A stretch of DNA of 64,000 bases from the NCBI GenBank assembly GCA_963978905.1, contig OZ022258.1, positions 25,858,716-25,922,715 on the forward strand, given 5' to 3'. Of the stretch, positions 1-12,200 are shown one piece after another. The notes under the pieces are model-generated. The model saw only the letters and a program-made list of their open reading frames with translations, was not told the origin of the DNA and did not search any database. Numbering within the stretch: the stretch's first letter is position 1; each line of letters starts with the position of its first letter. The DNA is from Trichostrongylus colubriformis (lineage: Eukaryota > Nematoda > Chromadorea > Rhabditida > Trichostrongylidae). Made by a program: the position numbers and the translations under genes.

Positions 1-144
1 GCTTTTCACGAAAGCTGCTTATGTAGTTTTGCCGATGTGCTAATCCTGCAGCCTTCGCAAGGAAAATACTAATCACATAATTCAATCTTGTTTCCAAGGC
101 ATTGCAAGCTGTGTTGATTACAGTACTAAATTCCGCTTTTCAAG

Positions 145-231
145 GCACGGCAGGCTGCCGCACTTCAACAAGCCGCTGCAGCCAGAGCAGCAGCACCAGC
201 CTCACCTGCAGCAAACGCAAATCAGAATAAG
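145..231 (+). CDS. Exon: Ala/Gln-rich segment of the large + gene
   Basis: Open frame of 29 codons reading ARQAAALQQAAAARAAAP and onward to NANQNK, followed by a GTGTGA donor. A TAA lies in frame just upstream (128-130), so the exon must begin between there and the Gln/Ala stretch. Acceptor AG choices at 143-144 (TTTTCAAG) or 155-156 are both phase 0. Its Ala/Gln bias matches the big helix exon at 5231. Earlier exons must lie outside the window. Confidence 0.6.
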
Positions 232-3200
232 GTGTGAACATTCGCAATTCAGTTTGTGCTAACCACGGTTTTGTTCCCATTCTCAAACATGTCGTTTGAT
301 TGCATGAATTAGTGTAAAATATTCGTCCACAAAAATAGTATTTAAGCTTTTCCTCCGTATAAGGTTTTCACAGCTCTATCGCTGAAAGCACCTTGGCAAA
401 TTCCATTACCAAAGCTTTTCAAGGCTTGATTAGCTAAGGTCTCTTATTTACGTGATTTCAGTATTTAGATAGCGAGGCACTGCTGCTTTGCTTTAAATTA
501 ACCATACCGAGATAACGAAGGCCGTGGCACTAGCACTAGTCAAAAACTCGCGTTGTCTTGTGCGAAGCGCTACGTGCGAGTCAGGGTCATAGATGTTTCC
601 ATATGTACATACAGGATGCGGCAGAAATATTGACCGTTTGATAAAGCCTTACCCGGCCAATAAGAAGGAATAGAACAACTTGAATCATACTCGATCCACA
701 GGCATTCCATAATATTTCCAGGAAAGGTAGGTAAATTGCCCGTCGTACACGCTCACGAAGACGACGAGTGAAGCCGGCCGCATGTGCGATGGTAGTGCGA
801 ATCGTCCCAGACTCGTCAAAAGACTTTGGAGAATCGAATGATTTGTGAGGAGTAGAGCAGGCTTTGTCCTCCAAGATGCACCAGAGGGAATGCCGAGCAG
901 ATTAAAACTCATGCACTTCGGTGGTCGTTGCTGCGAAGTGGGGACGTGGCCGTCGCGAGACCATTGTAGCTGTGATAACTCTTGTGTATCATGGCTGGGC
1001 AAGATGTCTTCGAGTCCTAAGTGAGGTACCATCCCGGTACATACATAGTACGTGCTTGTCGATGTCATCCCTGGGTTAGTTCTGGCTGGATGTGACTCAG
1101 ATATGTCGGATTCACGAGGTTTTGGAACTGTCGCATCGCCCAGAAGTTTGGATATTAAGCTGGGAGACTATTCCGTTTTGAGGATTTTGGAGCATAAAGT
1201 CTGCTCTACTTCGCATCAATCTAATCGGTCCTTTTAAGACCAATCTTTCGAGAGAATCGGAAAATTTGCTCAACGATTATCTGCTACCCACGGCGGAGGC
1301 TTTCTCTCGCCCTCTCCCTGTATCGAAGCCGAAGGCCATCACGTCGAATCATCTAAATATATTGTGAAATGCTTATTAAAAACCTTGAAGGATCACTTAT
1401 GCCAGCAAAACCTATACCGATACCGTTCCCTTTCCTCTTTAATATGGTAAGGTTTTGTCAGTATGTCAATACTTGTGCCGCCGCCCCAGTGATGGGTTCC
1501 AGAGCGATTACTGTATGGTGACCGTAATTTGGCGCTGAACAAAGGAATCGCTTTGAGACCTATCGAGTATGCTAGCTTACACGCATCATGTCGCGCGCAG
1601 CAATGCAACTTCCTGTTACTAATTGCCTCCTCGTATTCATAGTTTCTGTTCGATATTTTTCCTTCATAGTGCGTGCGAAGTTTCCTCTTTTTTGGTTTAC
1701 TTCTTGAGATGCAATGTTGTTACCTAGTAACCCACAGCGAATATAGTTCAAGTCCTGATGAAGGACGGATTAGGTTATCCTTGGAAGAGGGGTTCCTCCC
1801 CCTGAGAGCTTTCATAAACTGTTAAGAGGTGGCTGGCTGGAAGCGAAAAAGAAAATTCTCAGATGACTTCAAAAAGACCTACGACAGTGCCGCCTGAAAA
1901 GATTGCGTAGTTTTCAATGTCTAGTCATTTGCGAGTCACTTCGGTCTTGTTAAAAACCCGCCTTTTTGCTGCTATGACGGCCTCGCCAGGATCCTGAAGA
2001 CATCTCTTAATGAAGTTAAGGTGATAGTTAATCGCACCCTGGGAGTCCAAGTCCATCGCATATGGGTCGTGAAGATCAAAAATTTCGGCAAAAGAAGATG
2101 GAAAGATACAGAGAAAATGGGAGCGTTATTATTACGGTAGCGGCTGTTCCTTTGCACGCTTCTCACTTTGACCAGCCCGTAGCAACCTCCTTGAATCTTG
2201 GAAGGTTGTTCTAACACTCTTCTTATTTGTTTGACGGCTGGGTTTATGTGAACAGCATTCTTTTATCTGACAAATACGCGTCCAGCAACGAATACGAGAA
2301 GGTGGCCCTGACGCCAACTTGAAAACGCCAATATCATCGCATCCTCATCCCATTTCCTCAAAATAACAATATCCGCTCGCTCCAGCCCGTTACCAAACAT
2401 TCATTTTAGCCTTAGATGACACAGTAAACAACCTATTACACGATGAAATCTTAAGATGAATGAATGAGTTAGTGGAAAACAAGTTGCTTGAATGGAAGGA
2501 AATGAGCTAGGCACCGCATCAACAGAAGTGTTTTATACTAGCATGGAACCGTAGAGCTCCTTAAAGGACTCGTCCACGTAAAAATGAGTTTTTCTGTTAC
2601 CCATATATTTATGTTGTATTTGCTTAATGTTGGCCGCATGCAATGTTTCACGCGAAAAAATGTGAATCCGGGTAAGATACGGCACGACTCGGCCGGGAGG
2701 GCGGGGCCTCCGAGCAAGTACCCGTCCCGTAGTCCACACGCTTGGAGACGCATTGTATGGGCAGAAAGTTACGTAAACAGTCCCAATCTCCGTTTCCAAC
2801 CCCGGCGGACGCCGGGATGGGGCTTTTACTCGGAGACCCCGCCCATCCGGCCGAGAATTCGAGGAGCCGTATGTCTTAGCCAAATTCACACTTCTTCGAG
2901 TGAAACTTCGCAAGCGCTCCTTCTTAGGCAAATACAACATAAATATATGGGCAACAGAGAATTCATTTTTCCGAGGACGACTTCAAAGTTCATGCATAAC
3001 AAGCATATGGTTTCATACTTATACTACGTTTCATTCTGGTTTCCTTAGATGGAACGGTAAACAACCTATCACACGGCTGCATAAGTCCATATTCGTCCTC
3101 TCAGAGAAAATTTGTAATTCCAGGAAGAAGAGTACGCGCGACAGATGGAGGAAGAGATGAGAAAGAAAGCTGAAGCGGTGAGTTTGATGAGAGTTAAAGC

Positions 3201-6200
3201 TCAAAACCAACTGCATACAAACATCATTGAGTAATGGCACCAAAAGGAATTTTTCTTGTCTGCGAAGATGAAGGTAGCAGTCACGATGTCATGTGAAGAA
3301 AGGCAAGCAGCGTTCTACTTGCTATCAAAGGCAACCTTGCGATAATTTGTGAGCGTTATTTCGCTCATTACTAGAAGCAGAGATTCTGATCTATTCACTA
3401 AAGGGGGGAAATGAACGAGAGGCTCTCCAAGCACCAAAGGTGGGGCTCTCCGAGCACAGTCCACGCACGAGTACTGTAGCCTAGAAACGAGTCTTTGCTT
3501 GATGGTATCACTCAAAGTTCAGTGATATCATCTGTTCCGTCCTGTTCTGCTAAGGTTGTCTTCCATATTAGAATTTTTGTATTATTTTATCATATCATGA
3601 TGGTGGCTTAGTGGATTTGGGGTGGGCCTAGTGCCGCAAGGATGGGCTGCGACGCCGCAACAAGTGTGCAACATGAGCACATGTCCATAGGCTCACTTGC
3701 CCCAAAAAGGTAAACGACTATCTGTTAATTGCTTGGTGTGCCTCTCAGCATAAATGCTGTAATGATACGCAATGCACGATATTGCAACACAATACGCGCC
3801 GCTACCCTTTCTCTACAGTACCTCAGCTACAGTTTTTATAATTTCTTCCTGATTTTTACTCAAAGAAACGAAAATTTGTTTCAACCTTCATTTTTATTCG
3901 AAGAGTAATATTTGGTAGTACACGGTTCCCAGTTATGGTCAGAGCAGCTCCACGAAAAACTCACACTCAACCGGTGATCCCGTCTTTAAGGTGGAAAGCG
4001 TTACAGAAATTCCCTTTTCAAAATTTCTTGAAACTTCGTTCAAACTGGATTACAATGTTTCAGTAAGCCCGACTTATATCATATCACCCTGCAGACGTGC
4101 TGAGGCCCTGTAGGCTTGGGCAAATACTACATAAATATATGGGTGAAGAAGAAACTCATTTTTCCATGGACGATTCCTTCAATAGCACTTGCGCAATAGC
4201 TAACACTAGCGCTTTCATTCACTTGCCCTCTCCTATATTTACGGCATCTGTCATTTTCACAGTTCGTGTTCAAACCTCCTTCAACTGTGATTTTTTCTCG
4301 TTCAATCAGTTCGAGGACTGCAGGGCTAGGATAAGTAGCACAGCGTATTATGATGCAGCATCCTAGGCTCAAAGAGAGAAGGCGCTCTAAAGTTGGTAAA
4401 ATAAATTGCTTGTGCAAAGAAGGTTCTTGGGTGAAAGAATCCATCCATCCGGAGCCTTCCGCTTGCCTCGGCTTCAACTAGCCCCGTTGCTGCCTTCTCT
4501 TTACATTGACTGCAATTTTATTCTGATGAGCAGATATATTTTCATGAATAACTGGAGATCGCTTTAAAGGGTGGGGATCGAAAGGCGTTCAGTTGTTTTC
4601 TCCATTTTGAAAGGGCTCAAATGCGCGGTTCATTATTGTTGTATGTGTTGTCAAGTATCCATCTTCAATGCGTTCACACCCGTGCTCCCCCATGATAACT
4701 GGAGCTGGAGATTTATGACATTATTCGCCAAACATAGTATCAGCTGGTGTTTCGTGTCAATGACGCAGCACGACGTGTAGAAATTGGCTGAGCGGAAATG
4801 AGAGTGAACGATGACCAATATTCAGATCATAGTAGTGACGAGGTAATCTTGTGGAGGGGGTAATTCTATTTGTCTGGTCAAGGATCCTCGTGATATATTT
4901 TAGGATTGTAGGTGTCACCGAACCAGTGCCTAAAACTGGTTTCCATGGCAGTAATGAGAAGTAACTGTGAAAGGAAGGTCTTGTGCTTATGCTATTGAAT
5001 CTAGGACCCTCATGCAGTTGTTCAGTCCTGTAGAGGCCCACAAAGTTCGATTTGATAGCAAGAGTTTTGTGCGCGCATATCCCGTGTTTTGCAGGAAAAT
5101 TTCAGAAGTCGTAAAAATAATGTGGATGTTGGAAAACTTTTTTACATTTCATTCGCTAAAAGCGCCTACTAGCAGGAGTTCTACTATGTATGAATGGATG
5201 CAAATACATGTTGATCCAGTCTGTTTCCAGGCAAGAGCACAAGCCGAAGCAGAAAGGAAAGCGGCCGAACAGCGGCAAGCGCAGTTGAAAGCACAACAAG
5301 AAGCAGCGTTGAAAGCAGCAGAGGAACAAACGAGGAAGGCCCAGGAGGATGCACTCCGAAAGGCTCAGCAAGCCAAAGCCGACGCGGAAGGGAAGGCTAA
5401 GAAGGAGGCAGAAGAGAAGGCAAAAGCAGCAGCACAGGCAAAAGCCCTAGCCGATGCGCAGGCCAAGGCAGCTCAGGCTAAGGCACAAGCTGAAGCACAG
5501 GCGAAAAAAGCCCAGGAGGATGCCAAGGCTAAAGCACAAGCGCAGGCCAAAGCACAGGCAGATTCACAAGCCAAGAAAGCACAGGAGGAAGCAAAAGCCA
5601 AGGCAGATCAGGCTAAAGCTCAAGCTGAAGCGCAGGCGAAGAAGGCCCAAGCTGAAGCTCTTGAAAAAGCGAGAAAGGCACAGGCTGAGGCACAAGCGAA
5701 AGCGAAAGCCCAACAAGCTCAGCAGACGCCAGCAACACCCCAAGCTCAGCAGAAACCAGCAGCACAACCAAAGGCTCCTGCCAAACCTACACCAGCTGCC
5801 GCTGTTCCTCCCAAAACAGCACCGGCTCCTCCAGCCAAGCCAACTCCAGCTGCACCACCTCCGAAGATCAAGCCCAGACCGGATCCCGTCCCAGCGCAAG
5901 CTAATGGTATTACTGATCCAGCTTAAAGTTAATATAACATTTAAGGATTTGAAACTATTTTAGAACCAGCGAAAGCACCTCAGCGCACTCCTGGAAAAGT
6001 GGCTGCTGAAATGCCGCAATTCAAACAGTACGAACCTCGACACATCGAGCTGCCAAAGGGCTCCACTCTCAAGAATACAGCAAAGGTGCGTTATTTTAAT
6101 TGAAGAAGCAAAGGGCTTCAAATAACTCCAGGCCATAAAAATTTTATTTCATAAACTTTCTCACATATAAAAATGTGCTATCAATGGAAAAGGCAGTATA

Positions 6201-9200
6201 TTTTTTATAGTGCTCTGCTTTAAGGCTATCGCGCTAAGCGGACCAACACCATCTTTCAAATTTTTCTTCCTTTCAATAACAGGCTTTCCTTGTCACCTGG
6301 ATTTGCTTTTGTCTCACCGACATGTACCATGAATTAGGTAGCTTCAGATATGATGTGAAACTGCGCCAATCGACACTGACTATTATCTCCGACGGCGGTC
6401 AAAAGTACCCACCCCTGATGCTCTCACGGGGTATAATAGAGTTGAAGGCATCAAGGGGCTTTACATTACGATACTCATATGAAAGCTCCTAGTACGAACA
6501 GGCACGAGTGACGGTGGTCCACTGACAAAGAGAACGACAATCTATGGGATCCCCTTGTTGCCAAATAGTCTTTCTTTCAGCAGGTTGTAGTATGTAATCC
6601 TGGAAGATACGTACGGTCTCCACATTATCTGCAACCTGCATTACGATGGCACAAAAGCCTTCGGCGCTGAGATGCGCCTTGCTTTCCAATTCCACTCGCA
6701 ACAAAATTAGCCCGTGCAGCTTAGCTTCGTTTGTATGCATCCAACCAGTCCATGTACTCTGATCCCGATTTAGTGAACAGTGACTGGTAGAAGGCTCGGT
6801 TGACCTAGGCATACACTGATCCTCAGGCATTGCCAGTGAGAGCTGCATCACTTGTCAGTTAGTGTTACTGCACAAAATATGGCACCCTGAAGTCCAGTTT
6901 GTTCTGAATTATTGCTTACCTTCACTGAGATTTTTGATAGGAGCTCCATAAATGGCACAGCCATCTCACTTGAATAAAACTCTCCGTAATTCATGGAATG
7001 GTAGATTTAAAGATTTCACAAATTCTTCACAGTTGACGAGTGCGGTTTTCTAAAAGTTCCATTTGGAATGCTCATGAACACATCCTGATATTGGATGTGC
7101 AAGGTCACTACATAGAAACTCTCAAAATTTCTTTAGGGAACCAGGAAACAGAAGGTGTTGACGTTATCACAAGTATGCAAATGAAGTGTAAAATTGGTCA
7201 GCTTTGCCGAGGGTCCAGCCTGTTGCTGTTGTTGTTGTGCGGAATTCTGTCACTTCTGGCATCCTGTTTTTCACCACGATTTTCGGCACTTCGGCCGAAT
7301 AATTCGGGGTAGACTTCCGCTCTTATAAAATTTGGCTTCCATGGTGACATTCCTGAAAACTCATCAAAGGAGCACGGCTTGTTCACAACATGCACAAGTC
7401 AAGGACCGGTGGAAGCCGGAGCCATTTGATGCCATTCCGAGCGTGCTACACTATATAGCATTTTTGCTCACTTGTTCTCTAGCAGTAGGTACCAAAATCA
7501 CTGTCTGGCATTCAACCAACTTCGCTTATGTTTTTCCTCTTACCAAGCAGCTGTTTGTCAATGTACAGCTAGGATGCCGGGTGACGGTTGGGACACACGG
7601 TCAGTGAGGTCACTAGGTCACGCAGTGGTCACGTCCATCCGCGCTCGGCAGATTGCAATCAAGTAAAGAAAGGTAAAAACATGCTGCCAAAGCTGATCCC
7701 CTGAAAAGGCTTGGCAAATCTGGGAGAGCCCAGACGGCGAAGTACACGCCACCACTCGGACAATTCGCGAAGCGTCGCCGCGCGGAGTGACCCGACTTCA
7801 GGTTAAGGGGGTCAAAATTCGTGTGTCCCAACATACACCCCTAAGATGCCAAGGGGTTCTAACAGTGGTCAGGGATCAGACACGACGGAGCCTTCGGTAA
7901 TAATGTCGTGTTAGGACACTTGAGAAAATGAAGCACTTAGTGTACGTGACCATGCTCCACCCTCTTGCCGTGGATAGCCATTAAGACCACTGTTCGTTGC
8001 GCTGTCTGTGGCTATCCTCTCTTGCTCGTAGCTCCTCCTTCATCACGGCAGTTCTGACCACTTAACAGAATTAAATAATGGGAACTGTCAGCTCTTCTCA
8101 CAGGCATTTGTTGTTGGGGATTTTCTCGAAGTGACCAGAAGATCTGCAGTAATTGCTCAGAACTAAAGTTGAATGCATTCATTAAAGCCAACTATTTGCT
8201 ACTCCCTCCGACCTTTGATTTGTGGTTGCCTAGTTCAAGACTGGGTTCCTAGTGTTGTAGGCAGCCTAGGTTACGACTTGACTTTCTGATGATACTCCCA
8301 GTGAAGTATCGAGGTGTCGAGGTGCCACTATCTGTCCTAGCCGTACCTTTTCTCTCGAATATTCCTAGGTGCCTACTTTGAAATTCATCTACTCCATTAT
8401 ACTGTGCCGTAACAACACCTGAAACTGTTCGGTATAAATGAGTTTTTATTAATTCATGTTGCTGTTAATCAAACATGTGGTAATAGCGTGAACGTTAGTA
8501 GGGCAAGTTCAGTGCTGTAATGATGGGAACACGGTGGGAATAGGGCAACCCATTGAACGCTGAATATGCTTTTTCATTAGTGTTGTCACGTTGTTGACAC
8601 GCCAGTCATGTTACTGTTCAGCATTCAACAAGTTGGCTCACTCATTGATATAGTAGCAAACCTATTCAGAGGCAAGTAACCGTTGGGAAATCTTCAACTG
8701 TGGTCATGCTTCGGGTTGCTAAAAGGTCAACCAATCCTCTGGTCACTTGGAGACGATCACATGGTGTCGGACTTACAAAAGTCGTTAATCGATAGCGTAC
8801 CTTGTATTAGGTAGCAATACTATTAGGTTGAACCATAATTTCTGTTACACTCTTGGGGAAAACTGTGGAAGCTTCGGGAATATTTGGTAGTGGGGGGTAT
8901 ATGAAGCGACTGAAAAGGGCTACTGATTAACACATTCATATTCTCTATGGCTTCAACTAGCAGTGAATCTACGACAATTTCGCGAGATGTGCGAAATTCA
9001 CGAACACCGCCCCGGTTCCTCAGCATGCAAGGCCACTAACCGAATCAACCAGTCGATGGACCCAGGTACTGTCCCTCATATGGCGGCAATCCGATGGCTC
9101 GATCTGCTCAAATTGAAACAGAAAAAAATTCAAAAAATTGCACAGAGAAAAAAATGTTTTTTTTCTAAATTTTCGAAAAAAAGGGAAACTGTTACCATTC

Positions 9201-12200
9201 AACACGGCAGTCACTGGCGATATCTACTGCAGGCAATTGGACACCGGCGCGGTAAAACTTACCGGAAAAATGGACCGAGACTTCTTCCTCCACGACAACG
9301 CTCGCCCACATGTGGCAAAGTTGACGTGCCAAAAGATCCAGGACCTTGGTTGGACGAAGCTCCCCCGTCCACCGTAATCTCCGGGCATGGTCCCAACTGA
9401 CTACCACCTATTCCGATCTCTGACCCACTTCCTCGACGGACGGCAGTTCAAAGATGACGATGATCTCAAAATCGACCTCCAGACTTACTTCGACCAGAAA
9501 TCCCCAGACTTCTATAAGCCAGGCATCTATTACATATCTCCCTATTCGCTGACAATATATTGGTGATCATAATGGTACATATTTTGTTGACTGAAGTTAG
9601 ACACAAATTAAGAAAAATAAATTTGAAATTTTTCGTCATAGTGTAACAGAAATTATGGTTCAACCTAATAGAATAGGTCGTATTGTCGAGGGTGGCTTAG
9701 GTGAAGGGACGGGGGGGGGGATGTGTCATATTTTCAAAATTCTTCCTCGTCCTGTGTTTAACCCTGTGCTTATGTACTCGTCTTGACCTTAACAGTCTTG
9801 GTTGGACTTTGGAGGGTGTGTACCTATATGTCAGGATTTCGCACGACGAGAGCGGCGTGCGACGCAGTGTATGCGAGCTATGAGAGTCGCGGTAGTTGGG
9901 TCTTAAAACGGTCATGCTAGGGGCTCGATACGCAGTTGACTTGTAATAGCTTCCGGACCCCACGACATGGCGCCTTTAGCTCTTCCGCATTACTTCGTTT
10001 GCGACATGCCGCGGTGCGAAGTCCTGACATAAGGGTACACACTCGACTTTGGTTTACCACATGTGTATCTCTTGCTATTTGACAGAACGTCATCATCATT
10101 GCCTGAAATGGTCACTGCGCTATCGCATCCCCTCTCTTTTGGCTAGTCCTCCCTACTAATGATCAAACCGTATCCCTACCGAAAAAGCTACGATTTGCGC
10201 ATTCCACCTCCCTCGAGTAATAAACATCATTTGATATCGCCGCCCCAATCTCATCAATGCTGATCCAGTTCCTGACCTGACAGACAAAAATGACCGTCAA
10301 AGACAAATTTTGCATTGTGGTATGTACCTATTTTTCGATAGTGCTGTATAGGATCTAACTTAGAAACTTTATCATTTCTTTGCGGTCGAAAGCATGGTTT
10401 TAAAGTTGGAAGCAATATGTAGTGATACGATTGATACGTGTTTCAGTTGCAAGAAGAAATGCTAGCGCAGGATGTGCCACGATACGTGAAAGGAGTACAA
10501 GCACAAAAACCAGCCCTGAAGCTCGACAACGTGCGTGAGAAGTTTATCGAGAAAGAAGAACCCGTTCCCGAGTTGCAGGTCAGTTCTCTGACGACTAATT
10601 GCCCCTCAGAACTTTTTATTTTCCACAGCCGGTCTGTCATGGTTCCATGGTCTCTTGGAAGAGTATCGATCACACTGCTCTCCTCTGGGGTAGGGCATCA
10701 AGCACAAAAGCCGTGTCTGCTTTCACAAAAAGGCTATACTATCAAAATGAAAGAGATTTTGACCCTTTTTTTTCAAAAGGAACTCTATTCGTGGTGCATC
10801 TTGTGATGAAGGAAGGTTCCACATCATTGGAATTTGATGGTGGCTAAATTCGGACTACACTTACAAGCATCTAGATCGTCATACTCCCACGAAATATGGA
10901 AACTGTGGCGCGCGGCTAGCCTCTGCCATGACCTGACTTGGATCGGGCTGCCTGCGCGCCCGAGATTGTATCCAAAGTCACACCAGACGGATAACCCATC
11001 AATTGAATCAAGGAGGTTGGATGACGCTGGACGAAGCAATGACATTCTTCTTCTTTTAGAAAAATCCGGAATCAACTTTTGCAACCGTTAAGTCAAAACG
11101 ATGGCCGTTAACAGGATTCTAGTATTGGTAAAGGCACACCACACTGTGAGTAGCAAGTAGTGTACAGCTACAGCTGTATTGCTTAGCGAAGTATAGTCAT
11201 TTTGACGCAAACGCGGCTCAGACAGCAACCAGCCCTCTTTGACTCGGTAACAGGAAACAGTGACAACCACCTAGTGCGCTTTCTCTACCTTCACTCTTTT
11301 ATTTGGTTTTTCGTCGAGCCATCAGCTCTTGCACTAGATATTCGAGATAGGTAAAAAGCCCGAAGTTCGGCGTTTTTCCTACTTCCATCTACAAAGCCGG
11401 CCATTCCGATTCTTTTCATTGAATACGACCCAAAATCTACAAAGGCATTGTCTCTTGCTGAGCGTTCCAACCAATGCGGTCATTATCGATGAGCTAGGTG
11501 GAGAAGCAGTTCCTGTTTGAAATCGCTGCGGGCCCGTCAGATATTCGTTTCCTCAAAGCTTCTGTCAACTGATAGGCTAAGCTCGAGGTGAGGTTTGAGG
11601 TGCCGGTGTCAGTCATAAACAAACACGCAGGGGTGATAAACAACAAGGGTGTGGCACCACCAAGTCTCACCATATGTACATCACCAGTTGAGTTCCGGAC
11701 CTCCATCGCGCATACACGACTGGTGAGAAGAGGACACTGTGTTCAAACGATGTGATTTCAGGACACCAGCAGGGGTCAGTTTGGCAGGCAGTGGAATATG
11801 AAAGCAGGGGTGCTGAGCTGTGTAACAGTAGAGAATGAAAGAGATAAAAATTCGGAAAAAGCTAGGAGTAGGAACTCGAAAACCCCCCTTCTCTCTCGCG
11901 CCCCTCCGCGTCACTAGGCGAGATAGAGTGCACACGGGCGAAGAGGCTAAATCAGTCAGTTGCAAACGTTGTCCCACCCTCGCCGGCAACTTGCCCGGCT
12001 TAGGAAGTGCAGACCAATATGCCGTGGTGGGGATCGTGATAGGACCCCAAGCTTCGCTTTTTCAATGCGAATTTCGCTACCCACCACCTTTTCTGAAATG
12101 AACTTTTCGTTTATTAGGGAACTTGTGTTACCAGTTCTGACTTTCTCCTTACCACTCCCGGTGCTTTTAATAATCATAGCCCGTACGTAGTCAGTTATAT

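Larger units (their letters stand above)
6086..10446. other. Intron with mariner and palindromic MITE
   Basis: 4.4 kb intron. It contains the deleted mariner (8823-9668), followed 149 nt later by the palindromic MITE (9817-10042). A 120-codon - frame at 6489-6851 has no splice or family support. The rest is featureless. Confidence 0.5.

Noticed and set aside
5454..5963. 169-codon Arg/Lys/His-rich + frame and 111-codon - frame over the Ala/Lys exon
   Set aside because: Both are frame shadows of the repetitive Ala/Lys/Gln exon at 5231-5906; the in-phase exon chain explains the region.
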